Positions 32,874 to 41,724 of a stretch of 55,340 nt of DNA are shown here, piece after piece. The first letter of the stretch is position 1, and each line of letters begins with the position of its first letter. The position numbers and the translations under genes are program-made. The stretch comes from an uncultured Bacteroidota bacterium (GTDB lineage: Bacteria; Bacteroidota; Rhodothermia; Rhodothermales; UBA10348), in NCBI GenBank assembly GCA_937876355.1, contig CALFHN010000142.1, positions 1 to 55,340 on the forward strand, written 5' to 3'. The notes beneath the pieces were generated by a model. The model ran no database searches. It saw only the letters and a list, made by a program, of their open reading frames with translations, and had not been told where the DNA came from.

Positions 32874-35324
32874 TCAATGAATGGCGGTTCTCAGGTACTC
32901 CTCAAGTGTAAACGAGTCCACTTGAACGGCATCATCCCTCAGCTCTTCGGCATATTTTATCAAATCTGACTGATCGGCGCTAATCAAACCTAATTCTACA
33001 GCGGTTTTTAACTGGGTGTTCAAATCCCCACGCGGCAATGTCTTGGCTTTAACAGCTTTCTTAACCGTTGCAGAAAAGTCTTCCGCTTTTACACTCGCAG
33101 CCATTGCTCGGTCCAATCGTCCAACTGGTCGCTCCGGAGACTCAGGGACATAAATACCATCTGTTAGACGGTCCCTATGTTCGCCCGGGGTTTGCAAGAT
33201 TTGCGCTACTAGGTGCACGTCTTTGTCTCGTGGACCGGCCGATAAACGATTCATCCTCGACCATATTCCAACAGGCCCTCGCAAAAACCAGCTAATTATG
33301 GGTAGCCGTAACGACGTGAAGAGGTTATCAAACGCCACTTGCATCTGGTAAAACGCGGTATCCATGGCCCAATTGAACAATGGTAAATCCTCCTTGCGCC
33401 GACCTTCGGATTCAAATCTAACCAAAGTTGCAGATGCCAAATACATCCAAGAAAGGATGTCTGCAAATCGTCCAGTTATCATTTCTTTTCGCTTCAACGT
33501 GCCGCCCATTAATCCCAAGGACATATCCGCCATGATGCTAAACGATGCTGAGGCCCAGGCCAATTTCCTGAAATATCGAGCTGATGGTCCGCCGACCGGA
33601 GATCCCGCCAAGTGTCCGCGCGTCAAGGACAACAAAACAGAACGAAACGTATTTTGAAAAATCATCCCAATATGGCACCAAAATGCACTATCGAAGGCTT
33701 TTACGTCATTCGCGGCCAGAGCATTGATTTCTTTAAGCACCCATGGATGAGACCGAATCGCACCCTGACCGAAAATAATAAGGGTTCGGGTCAAGATATT
33801 GGCTCCTTCCACAGTAATTCCGATGGGCGTATTTATGTATGCATGCGCCAAAGCATTTCTTGGACCGCGCGAAATCGCATTTCCGCCAAGTATATCCATT
33901 CCGTCATCAATCGCCTGCCGGAAAAGTTCAGTGGCGTTATATTTCATGATGGCAGTTACTACAGCCGGTTTGGCACCTTTATTCAACGCCCCATTGGTAT
34001 AACACCGGGCAGCTTCTAACAAATAAGAATAGCCGCCAATTCGCGCTAAAGGCTCTTCAATACCTTCAAAGCGACCAATTGAAAGGCCAAATTGTTTTCT
34101 TACTACCGAATGAGCCCCAGCAACACGAGCTACTTTTTTGGTACCGAACGTGCCGACAGCCGGAAGTGATATCCCTCTTCCTGCAGCCAACGATTCCATT
34201 AACATTCTCCAACCACGACCAACCCCAGCAACCCCTCCAATTACAGATTTTTCTAGATCGACAATCACATCGTGACCGTACGTCGGTCCATTATAAAATG
34301 GAATTCCTAAAGGATCGTGTCGGTGGCCATTATCTACACCCGGCTTGTCTGTTGGAATCAGAGCACAGGTTACTCCAAGGCTAGCTCCTCTTCCTAACAA
34401 ATTTTCAGGATCATATAATTTAAAAGCGAGGCCCAGCACGGTAGAAATAGGCGCTAAAGTAATATATCTTTTACTCCAATTGAGCCGAATTTGGAGCCTT
34501 CCATCTTCACCTTTAAAAATTTCGCCCCTGGCTTCCATTGCCCCAGCATCTGATCCAGCGTTGGGTTCGGTAAGCGCAAAAGCAGGGATTTCCTCGTGAG
34601 ATGCAAGTCGTGGGAGATAGTAGTTTTTTTGCTCTTCAGTGCCGTAGTGAATCAACAACTCAGCCGGTCCCAACGAATTTGGTACCATAACTGTAATTCC
34701 CAGCACTGCGTTAGCGGAACTCATTTTGCCCACGACAGCGCTGTTAGCAGAAGCTGAAAAACCCAAACCTCCGTATTCTTTTGGAATAATCATTCCAAAA
34801 AATCGGTGTTTTTTGAGTAATTCCCACGTTTGAGGTGATAAATCTCTCCTTTGGAACACCTCCCAATCGACGGTGGCGTCACAAACTTCTTGAGTAGGAC
34901 CATCAATAAACGCTTGTTCATCGGCCGTAAGTCCAGGATAGTCTTCGGCCAATATCCGTTTGAAATCTGGGCGACCAGAAAAAAGCTCACCTTCTATCCA
35001 GGTTGTGCCGGCATCAATGGCCTCTTGTTCCGTTTTTGAGATCGTAGGTAGAAAATGTAATGCCTCCAGCATTTTCATTATGCCACTGCTGAGTACTCTG
35101 CGCACGAAGGGAAGCCCAAAAATAACAAGCACCACCGCCAAAACAATCCATAAGGCTATCCCTGCACCGCAACCATACAAAAACACAGCAGAAGCTGCGA
35201 TCCACATGCGAATCCCATAACCATAAAACCCAAAATGGAGAATGGTTAAGATCAGCGCTACAATAAGCGCCCAATCGGGTATTAATTGTTCAAAAAAGCC
35301 GTAAAAAGGTACGTCCATGTTCAT
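32874..35324 (-). CDS. fadE: Acyl-CoA dehydrogenase, FadE type (membrane-anchored)
   Basis: The 816-residue protein matches the length and layout of FadE. Residues about 15-75 contain two or three membrane helices (DWALIVALILTILHFGFYGYG, AVFLYGCGAGIALWIVLAVVLVIFGL), followed by the FAD-binding acyl-CoA dehydrogenase domains (FGMIIPKEYGGLGFSA, PAFALTEPNAGSDAGAM, VEGANILTRTLIIFGQGAIRSH) and a C-terminal DUF1974-like region. It catalyses the first, FAD-linked oxidation of acyl-CoA in beta-oxidation. It lies 56 bp after the thiolase gene in the fatty-acid operon. Chain-length range is not determined. Confidence 0.93.
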   Translation of the reverse strand: MNMDVPFYGFFEQLIPDWALIVALILTILHFGFYGYGIRMWIAASAVFLYGCGAGIALWIVLAVVLVIFGLPFVRRVLSSGIMKMLEALHFLPTISKTEQEAIDAGTTWIEGELFSGRPDFKRILAEDYPGLTADEQAFIDGPTQEVCDATVDWEVFQRRDLSPQTWELLKKHRFFGMIIPKEYGGLGFSASANSAVVGKMSSANAVLGITVMVPNSLGPAELLIHYGTEEQKNYYLPRLASHEEIPAFALTEPNAGSDAGAMEARGEIFKGEDGRLQIRLNWSKRYITLAPISTVLGLAFKLYDPENLLGRGASLGVTCALIPTDKPGVDNGHRHDPLGIPFYNGPTYGHDVIVDLEKSVIGGVAGVGRGWRMLMESLAAGRGISLPAVGTFGTKKVARVAGAHSVVRKQFGLSIGRFEGIEEPLARIGGYSYLLEAARCYTNGALNKGAKPAVVTAIMKYNATELFRQAIDDGMDILGGNAISRGPRNALAHAYINTPIGITVEGANILTRTLIIFGQGAIRSHPWVLKEINALAANDVKAFDSAFWCHIGMIFQNTFRSVLLSLTRGHLAGSPVGGPSARYFRKLAWASASFSIMADMSLGLMGGTLKRKEMITGRFADILSWMYLASATLVRFESEGRRKEDLPLFNWAMDTAFYQMQVAFDNLFTSLRLPIISWFLRGPVGIWSRMNRLSAGPRDKDVHLVAQILQTPGEHRDRLTDGIYVPESPERPVGRLDRAMAASVKAEDFSATVKKAVKAKTLPRGDLNTQLKTAVELGLISADQSDLIKYAEELRDDAVQVDSFTLEEYLRTAIH

Positions 35325-35380
35325 TTCCGATCTAATCGAGTTAACTTTTGAGGCTTCAAATCGAAGCAGCTCAGCGATAC

Positions 35381-36568
35381 TTATAACTGAAGGTTTTCAA
35401 ATATTCCTGCGGCACCCATCCCTCCTCCAATACACATCGTGCATAACCCATAGCGCACTTTGCGCCGAATCATTTCATGCAATAGAGTGGCAGTCAATTT
35501 TGCCCCGGTACAGCCTAGAGGATGTCCCAGAGCTATTGCCCCACCGTGCACATTCACGATTTCCGGGTTTAGATTCAGTTGTCGAATAACTGCCAGTGAC
35601 TGGGAAGCAAAAGCTTCATTGAGCTCAATCAAGCCAATATCCGATATTTTCAATCCGGCTAGTTTCAGGGCTTTTGGAACCGCTTCAATAGGTCCAATTC
35701 CCATTAACTCCGGCGCCACACCTGCGACGGCAAAAGAAACCAAACGCGCCATTGGACGGAGTCCATACTCTTTCAATTGCGACTCCCCGACAAGGAGAGC
35801 AGCAGCAGCACCATCGGACATCTGAGACGAATTCCCAGCCGTAACCGAGCCTCCTTTTCTAAAAACAGGCCTTAAAGAGGCAAGCGCTTCTGCACTTGAG
35901 TCTCGACGAGGCCCTTCATCATGATCGAAAATAAATGTTTTTTCTTGGCGCTTTCCTGATTCAAAGTCGACACTACGAACCGTAAGAGGGACAATTTCAT
36001 CGCTAAACACCCCAGAATCCACCGCATTGATTGCCTTTTGATGCGAACGCAGGGCAAATTCATCTTGATCAATCCTGGAGACCTGAAATTTTTCAGCTAC
36101 ATTTTCAGCCGTATTCCCCATTGATACGTAAACATTGGCATCTGTCTTGATTAGATCTGGATCCGGTTGATAATAAAATCCAGTCATTGGTACCAAACTC
36201 ATAGATTCCACCCCACCTGCGACGATGGCACTGGCCATTCCTGTGGCAATAGACTGAGATGCTAGAGCAATGGTTTGTAATCCTGAAGAACAAAATCGGT
36301 TAACCGTAGCTCCCGGAACCGAGTCGGGTAGTCCGGCCTTTTGGGCAATCAGCCGTCCCATGTTCATCCCTTGGGCACCTTCTGGCATGGCACACCCTAT
36401 TAGTACATCATCTATGCGATCAGCGGGAAACGAAGGGTACTTTGCCAACAAGGCCTGAATAACGTCCCCTCCCATCGCTTCTGGCCGCGTTCGGCTTAAT
36501 GTGCCCTTCCCTGCTCGTCCGACCGCGCTACGAACGGCATCAACAATATATGCGTCTTTGATCTGCAT
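35381..36568 (-). CDS. fadA: Acetyl-CoA acyltransferase (3-ketoacyl-CoA thiolase)
   Basis: The 395-residue thiolase has the nucleophilic C93 in NRFCSSGLQT, the catalytic histidine in GGAIALGHPLGCTGAK and the second cysteine in CTMCIGGGMGAAGIFE. It cleaves 3-ketoacyl-CoA with CoA to give acetyl-CoA and a shortened acyl-CoA. It starts 12 bp after the stop of the HAD/ECH gene. Biosynthetic acetyl-CoA acetyltransferase is the alternative, but the operon context favours degradation. Confidence 0.94.
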   Translation of the reverse strand: MQIKDAYIVDAVRSAVGRAGKGTLSRTRPEAMGGDVIQALLAKYPSFPADRIDDVLIGCAMPEGAQGMNMGRLIAQKAGLPDSVPGATVNRFCSSGLQTIALASQSIATGMASAIVAGGVESMSLVPMTGFYYQPDPDLIKTDANVYVSMGNTAENVAEKFQVSRIDQDEFALRSHQKAINAVDSGVFSDEIVPLTVRSVDFESGKRQEKTFIFDHDEGPRRDSSAEALASLRPVFRKGGSVTAGNSSQMSDGAAAALLVGESQLKEYGLRPMARLVSFAVAGVAPELMGIGPIEAVPKALKLAGLKISDIGLIELNEAFASQSLAVIRQLNLNPEIVNVHGGAIALGHPLGCTGAKLTATLLHEMIRRKVRYGLCTMCIGGGMGAAGIFENLQL

Positions 36569-36580
36569 GGTATTTTATTC

Positions 36581-38932
36581 TTAATTGCGGAGTGGACTTC
36601 CAGTTTCCAACAGGTGACGAATCCGATCTTGAGTTTTTTTCTCTCCCAACAGACTCATAAAGGTTTCTCTTTCGAGGTCCAAAATATATTCGCGCGGTAC
36701 GAAGGCGTCGCCGGGTAAGTCGCCGCCGGTCATTACGAATGCAAGCCGATTGGCCAATTCAAGATCATAATCCGAAATGAATTTGCCTTGATGCATTTGA
36801 AAAGCCATTGACTCAAACGCGGCTCTCCCAGGCGCCCCAAGAACGTGTACCTCTTGCAAATCGACGGGGGGCAAGTACCCAATGTCGACCATCTGCCGAA
36901 TCATTGCTGCTGCCACCGCGAATCTTCTTTCTTCTCGCATAACTATAGGAGCATGCACAGGCAAATAACCCATCTGAACCGCCTCTGCGGCACTTGAGGA
37001 CACTTTTGCCATGGCAACCTGCTGAAAAGAAGCCGCAAGATGCGTCTGGATATCACTTGGACGATCAGTCCCAGATCGAACCGACGCTTGTTCCATCAGC
37101 CTCAAACAACCCGTTCCAGCTGGAATAAGTCCAACTCCCAACTCAACTAGCCCCATATACGTTTCGGCAACCGCAAGAGGAGAGCGGCATGACATGATCA
37201 TCTCCGTGGCGCCTCCCAATACCCTAGCATGCCCAGCTACTACGACGGGTTTGAGACTATTTCTGACAACTTCCATCGCCATTTGGAACTGTCTGACTGC
37301 AGCATCTATCATGGCAATTTTACCTGCCATCAAGGCCACTCCGACCTCTCCAAGGTTGGCGCCAACCGAAAAATTGGTACCCGTATTGGCCACGATCAAC
37401 CCTTTCAGGGAGGCGTCCCGCTCAACAGTTCGTACCGCCTTTACCAAATCAGCAACTACACCATTTCCCAGAGTATTTGCTTTCGATCTGAACTCAAGGA
37501 TCGCCACATCTCGGGTTAAATATCGCAGAACGGTGTGTTCACTTTCTGAAATTATTTCAGTTTCAGACGAATAGATTGCTTCATCTTTTGATTTGGCACG
37601 CGCTTCAAAAGTCTGAGTTTCGGGGCGATACACGGAATCTAATTGATAAAACGAACCACTCTTCATTTGCCCGATCCACAAGGGCAATTCCAATTGAAGG
37701 GCCTGCATCCCGCCCACAACTTCATCAAACCCAATTGCATCCCAAATTTCGAAAGGGCCCATTTCCCATCCAAATCCCCACTTTATAGCATTGTCTACTT
37801 CTAACGGACTGTCCGATACTTCAGGAATTCGACGGGCTGCATAGGCTAATGTGCCCAGAGTTGTCCGGCGGAAGGAATCCCCGACTCGACCTTCATCCGA
37901 AAAAAGAGCCTTTAACCGGTCTCCAAGACCTCGGATTTTGCCTAAGTCTGAAACTCCAGGCAGCTGAACGGCACCAGAAGCCATATACGAGTCGGAGGCA
38001 TCGTCATGAGACAGAATATCGGGGCCGACCTTCTGATAGTATCCAGACTTCGTTTTGGAGCCCAGGTGACCTGTTTTTACCAGGTTCTCAAGTTCCTTCG
38101 GTAGGGTAAATTCAGCCTGAGACTCATCATGTGGCACAGCCTCTTTCAAATTCGAGATAACTGCTTTCATCACGTCCAAACCAACTACATCCGCCGTCCG
38201 AAAGGTGGCTGATTTTGGATGTCCCACTAATACCCCAGTCAGCACATCTACTTCTTCCATTGAAAATCCATACTGACTGCGCTCCTTCATGGCGAGCATC
38301 AAGGCATAGATTCCAATTCGGTTTCCGATGAAATAAGGTGAATCTTTGGCATGAACAACCCCTTTCCCGAGGTGCACTCGTACGAATTCAGCCACTCTTT
38401 GTATGACAGAAGGATCGCTTTCAGGGCTAGCAATGATCTCACAGAGCTTTAAGTAGCGGGGAGGATTAAAAAAATGGGTCCCCAAGAATCTACTTTGAAA
38501 AGACGGGCTTCGGCCCTCAGCAATTAGTCGAATGGGAATTCCACTCGTGTTAGTAGAAATAATGGCGGTTTCAGAAACCGCGGTCTCAACCTTCTCAAAA
38601 AGGGCCGCTTTTATGTCTAACCTTTCTACGACCGCCTCAACTACCCAATCCACATTGCCTAATCGATCTATGTGATCGTCAAAATTGCCTAAACGAATCC
38701 GAGAGGCTGAGTTTGAAGAAAATAATGGATTTGGTCGCAATGAAGTCATTCTTTTAAACGCCTTCTCGACCACCTCATTTCGATTTGCTCCTGAGCCCGG
38801 AATATCTAACAATTCGACGAAAAGCCCGGCATTGGCAAAATGAGCGGCTATTTGTGCTCCCATAGTCCCTGCTCCAAGAACCGCAACCCTTTTAAATGGG
38901 TTGAAATAACTCCTATTCAACGGATCTGTCAT
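36581..38932 (-). CDS. 3-Hydroxyacyl-CoA dehydrogenase / enoyl-CoA hydratase fusion (FadN-like)
   Basis: The 783-residue protein places the NAD-binding 3-hydroxyacyl-CoA dehydrogenase first (Rossmann VAVLGAGTMGAQIAAHFANAG at residues 16-36, then the HAD C-terminal domains with GTHFFNPPRYLKLCE and FIGNRIGIY) and a crotonase/enoyl-CoA hydratase-like domain in the C-terminal half (LIVANTGTNFSVGANLGEV, VVVAGHARVLGGATEMIMSC). This order is that of Bacillus FadN, opposite to E. coli FadB. The gene order HAD/ECH - thiolase - acyl-CoA dehydrogenase also equals fadN-fadA-fadE. It carries out hydration and NAD-linked oxidation in beta-oxidation. Its ATG overlaps the acyl-CoA ligase stop by 4 bp. Confidence 0.93.
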   Translation of the reverse strand: MTDPLNRSYFNPFKRVAVLGAGTMGAQIAAHFANAGLFVELLDIPGSGANRNEVVEKAFKRMTSLRPNPLFSSNSASRIRLGNFDDHIDRLGNVDWVVEAVVERLDIKAALFEKVETAVSETAIISTNTSGIPIRLIAEGRSPSFQSRFLGTHFFNPPRYLKLCEIIASPESDPSVIQRVAEFVRVHLGKGVVHAKDSPYFIGNRIGIYALMLAMKERSQYGFSMEEVDVLTGVLVGHPKSATFRTADVVGLDVMKAVISNLKEAVPHDESQAEFTLPKELENLVKTGHLGSKTKSGYYQKVGPDILSHDDASDSYMASGAVQLPGVSDLGKIRGLGDRLKALFSDEGRVGDSFRRTTLGTLAYAARRIPEVSDSPLEVDNAIKWGFGWEMGPFEIWDAIGFDEVVGGMQALQLELPLWIGQMKSGSFYQLDSVYRPETQTFEARAKSKDEAIYSSETEIISESEHTVLRYLTRDVAILEFRSKANTLGNGVVADLVKAVRTVERDASLKGLIVANTGTNFSVGANLGEVGVALMAGKIAMIDAAVRQFQMAMEVVRNSLKPVVVAGHARVLGGATEMIMSCRSPLAVAETYMGLVELGVGLIPAGTGCLRLMEQASVRSGTDRPSDIQTHLAASFQQVAMAKVSSSAAEAVQMGYLPVHAPIVMREERRFAVAAAMIRQMVDIGYLPPVDLQEVHVLGAPGRAAFESMAFQMHQGKFISDYDLELANRLAFVMTGGDLPGDAFVPREYILDLERETFMSLLGEKKTQDRIRHLLETGSPLRN

Positions 38933-40803
38933 AGTTTTTCCTCTTTGAGGTCGTCGACATTTTCATCTTGATAAATTTCTAAGATGATGTCGGAATACAA
39001 TTTTTTAACTGACGCTCGTTTCACTTTTAGCGTTGGAGTTAAAAGTTCATTTTCAACAGTCAGTTCGCCTGGAATAATGCGAAACCGCTTAATAGTTGAC
39101 CAGTGAGGAACGTCTTGGTTACAGCGGGCGACCAACTTCCCCACGGCGCCGATCACCAACTCATTGGAAACTAGAACATTGAAGTCCGCATCGGACGGAA
39201 TACGCAACGATTTGGCAAGCAATCGAAGATGTTCTGGATTAGGGAAGATCAAGGCCGAGGCAAACTTGTGCCCTTCTCCGATAACGACCGCTTGATCAAT
39301 TAGCGGCTCTATCGCCAATGCGTTTTCCAGAGGCTGCGGCGTCACATATTTGCCGGTCGAAAGTTTGAACAGGTCCTTTTTCCGATCTGTGATCGTTAAA
39401 TAGCCGTCTTCGCTAAGTTGACCGATGTCTCCCGTGTGAAACCAGCCATCTTTGTCGATCACCTCTTTTGTTTTTTGCTCATCTCGAAAATACCCAGCCA
39501 TGATGTGTGGTCCACGAGTAATGATCTCACCATCTTCCGCAATTTTCAACTCAACAAATTCAAGAGGTTGCCCCACCGTCCCAAGTCGATTTGCGTTGGG
39601 TCGGTTGAACGTGATTACTGGACTGGTTTCAGTAAGACCATAACCTTGCAATATGGCAATTCCAGCCTGCTCAAACACGCTTGCTATTTCTGCATTCAGA
39701 GCTGCGCCACCACTAATCACAAAACGAATATGTCCCCCAAGAATGGCTCTCCATTTTTTAAAGACTAGCTGATCTGCAGTCTTGTGAAATAATCCTTTTT
39801 TAGTTTTCCCAGAAGATTGAGCTCTAGAAAGGCCCCATTTTGCTATTTTCCCTCCAACACCACTCATGGCGCCCGTCCGCGCGATAATTCGGGCGTATAC
39901 TTTCTCCAAAATACGCGGCACTGTTGGTAGTATTGTGGGCTTCACAAAGGCCAAGTCCTCGACTAATCGATCTGGATGTGAAAAATAGATACTGGTTCCG
40001 TGCGCCAGCGCACCATAATACAGGGTTCGCGCAAACACGTGCGTGAGAGGAAGAAAGGACAACATAATCTCTCCGCCGGCCCCCGACCGATATCCATCCA
40101 TTCCAGCATAGGCCATCAACGCATTTGAGCTAATATTTTCATGCGTGAGCATTACGCCTTTTGGGGCCCCGGTCGTTCCACTCGTGTAGATTATAGTTGC
40201 CAGATCACTAGGGTCCAGTTTATCACACAAATCTCGACCCAATTCCGCATTTTGCCCCAATTTCGCTTTTCCCAAACCGCAGACGTCATCAAAAGTAAAT
40301 TGTTGAATCGAATTTGGAAGCAATTCGGCGTCGCGTTTAGCATCGGAATCCAAAACTATCACCCTGCGAACGGATGAGTCTTCACCTAATGCTGTCTTCA
40401 ATTCTTCTAATTTCGTGCTATCTGACGTTATAATGGCATGTGCGTCGGCATGATCCAATACATAACGAATGGTTTCCGGAGAGTTAGTCAAATATATTGG
40501 CACATCAACTAATCCGGCGATTAGACAGGCCATATCCGAAAGACAGAAATAGACATCACTTTCTAGATACAGTGCTACACGGTCCCCAGGTTGCAGTCCA
40601 ATCTGCAATAGACCGAGCGCAAATTCCTCCGATAAATCAATAAATTGATCTGTAGAAAAAGACTTCCAAGATCCTTTTTCCCAACCAATAAATGCCGAAT
40701 CATTGGGAAATACTGCTCGAGTATGAAAAATCAAGGATGGAAGCGTTCGGCCTAGCCAAGACTCCCTTCCAACATTTTTAGCAATATTGATTCGATCAAC
40801 CAA
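38929..40803 (-). CDS. Long-chain acyl-CoA synthetase (AMP-binding, FadD/FAA type)
   Basis: From the TTG at 40803 the protein has 624 residues. It activates fatty acids to acyl-CoA via an acyl-adenylate. Motifs: AMP-binding IIYTSGTTGAPKGVMLTHEN, LPLTHVFAR, GYGLTETSP, the FadD-signature region WFHTGDIGQL and TDRKKDLFKLSTGKYVTP with the C-terminal catalytic lysine region. Start choice: an ATG at 40860 lies deep inside the TetR gene, whereas TTG at 40803 is two bases after the TetR stop and is preceded by the perfect Shine-Dalgarno GGAGG at 7-nt spacing. This is an unusual start fixed by its ribosome binding site and implies coupling with the regulator. Confidence 0.93.
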   Translation of the reverse strand: MVDRINIAKNVGRESWLGRTLPSLIFHTRAVFPNDSAFIGWEKGSWKSFSTDQFIDLSEEFALGLLQIGLQPGDRVALYLESDVYFCLSDMACLIAGLVDVPIYLTNSPETIRYVLDHADAHAIITSDSTKLEELKTALGEDSSVRRVIVLDSDAKRDAELLPNSIQQFTFDDVCGLGKAKLGQNAELGRDLCDKLDPSDLATIIYTSGTTGAPKGVMLTHENISSNALMAYAGMDGYRSGAGGEIMLSFLPLTHVFARTLYYGALAHGTSIYFSHPDRLVEDLAFVKPTILPTVPRILEKVYARIIARTGAMSGVGGKIAKWGLSRAQSSGKTKKGLFHKTADQLVFKKWRAILGGHIRFVISGGAALNAEIASVFEQAGIAILQGYGLTETSPVITFNRPNANRLGTVGQPLEFVELKIAEDGEIITRGPHIMAGYFRDEQKTKEVIDKDGWFHTGDIGQLSEDGYLTITDRKKDLFKLSTGKYVTPQPLENALAIEPLIDQAVVIGEGHKFASALIFPNPEHLRLLAKSLRIPSDADFNVLVSNELVIGAVGKLVARCNQDVPHWSTIKRFRIIPGELTVENELLTPTLKVKRASVKKLYSDIILEIYQDENVDDLKEEKL

Positions 40804-40805
40804 AA

Positions 40806-41417
40806 TTATACCTCCACAGACTTTGGATTGACAAGAAGGGAACGAATGATCTGACTGCATGATGCGCGGATCAACGTATCCTCAGAAAATCGCTTATCTA
40901 CTCGTTCTGAACTTAACAATGTGACCCCTCCGTGCAGCTGTGCCCAAGCCATATTTGCACTAAGCACGGGATCAGTTGATTCGAATTTGCCACCGATAAC
41001 TCCGTCCGTGATTGCCGAAGCCATCATTTCCAAGTTTCGTCGAGCTTTTCTGTATTTCTCGGCGGGATACCGAGTTATGTATTCTGGATGTAGCACATAC
41101 ATGATTTCGTAGTACTCAGGCCGATCCAGACCGAATCTGATATATGCCACGCACATATCCCGAAGCCGCTCGAGAGGATCTTTACTTTTTTCGTTGGCCG
41201 CTTTTAGTTCTTCATAGAGCAAATCGACCCCTTCGTCTATCAACGCGTGAACTAACTCATCTTTATTTCCATAATACAAGTAAATACTTGTCGCGCTGTA
41301 TCCAATTTTATTTGCGATTTTGCGCATGGATAGCTGAGCATATCCAACGGTTGTAAGGAGTTGACGAGCCGTGTCTAGAATAATACGTTGTAGACCGGAA
41401 TCAGGATCTCTTGACAT
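40806..41417 (-). CDS. TetR family transcriptional regulator of the beta-oxidation operon
   Basis: The 203-residue protein has an N-terminal TetR helix-turn-helix (ILDTARQLLTTVGYAQLSMRKIANKIGYSATSIYLYYGNKDELVHAL, residues about 13-60) and a larger ligand-binding helical domain. It heads an operon encoding the acyl-CoA ligase and three beta-oxidation enzymes, so by analogy with FadR of Bacillus and PsrA/FadR-type TetR regulators it probably represses the operon and is released by long-chain acyl-CoA. Ligand and operator are inferred. A dyad just upstream (41417-41464) is a candidate operator that would also give autoregulation. Confidence 0.88.
   Translation of the reverse strand: MSRDPDSGLQRIILDTARQLLTTVGYAQLSMRKIANKIGYSATSIYLYYGNKDELVHALIDEGVDLLYEELKAANEKSKDPLERLRDMCVAYIRFGLDRPEYYEIMYVLHPEYITRYPAEKYRKARRNLEMMASAITDGVIGGKFESTDPVLSANMAWAQLHGGVTLLSSERVDKRFSEDTLIRASCSQIIRSLLVNPKSVEV
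40811..40815 (-). promoter_or_regulatory. Strong ribosome binding site fixing a TTG start
   Basis: On the minus strand GGAGGTATAATTTTG spans the end of the TetR gene (last codons and TAA) and leads into the acyl-CoA ligase TTG. The complete GGAGG core stands out in a genome section where most genes have weak or no Shine-Dalgarno. Confidence 0.75.
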
Positions 41418-41464
41418 AACGGTGCCGTAAAGCGACGGATTAGCAAAATGATTAACACCGTTAA
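41417..41464. promoter_or_regulatory. Candidate TetR operator
   Basis: TAACGGTG at 41417-41424 and its reverse complement CACCGTTA at 41456-41463 form opposed half-sites. The second is part of the palindrome TTAAC-ACC-GTTAA (41452-41464). Position at the TetR start fits autoregulation. The link to this regulator is inferred. Confidence 0.35.
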
Positions 41465-41634
41465 GTTAGTTGATCGTATTAACTCCCGCAAGTGCTTGGC
41501 GTCTCATCATAAGTAATAAAAGACTAATAGCCCAAAATACCAAGGGGTGCGACAAAGTCGCGTTGGTTCATGTATCGCGGGTACGGTAATTGGACACCTC
41601 CAATACTGAATTAGTTTGCACGGAAAACAAAGAA

Positions 41635-41663
41635 TTGAGTTACACAAAAAGGCCGTACATTTG
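41635..41663 (+). promoter_or_regulatory. Candidate Bacteroidota-type promoter for the phosphodiester glycosidase gene
   Basis: TTG at 41635-41637 and TACATTTG (matching TAnnTTTG) at 41656-41663 are separated by 18 bp, a fitting spacing for the -33/-7 promoter of this phylum. Transcription would begin near 41670, giving a leader of about 55 nt. The rest of the gap 41465-41634 shows only a small GCGAC/GTCGC stem. Confidence 0.5.
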
Positions 41664-41724
41664 GATGTAACCTCAAATTTCTATTGATGCCCATTTTATC
41701 CTGTCTGACGTGCACAATTTTCAA

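Noticed and set aside
40804..40860. ATG at 40860 as start of the acyl-CoA ligase
   Set aside because: The extra 19 residues lie within the TetR gene and look unlike the family; the TTG at 40803 has a perfect GGAGG at the right spacing.
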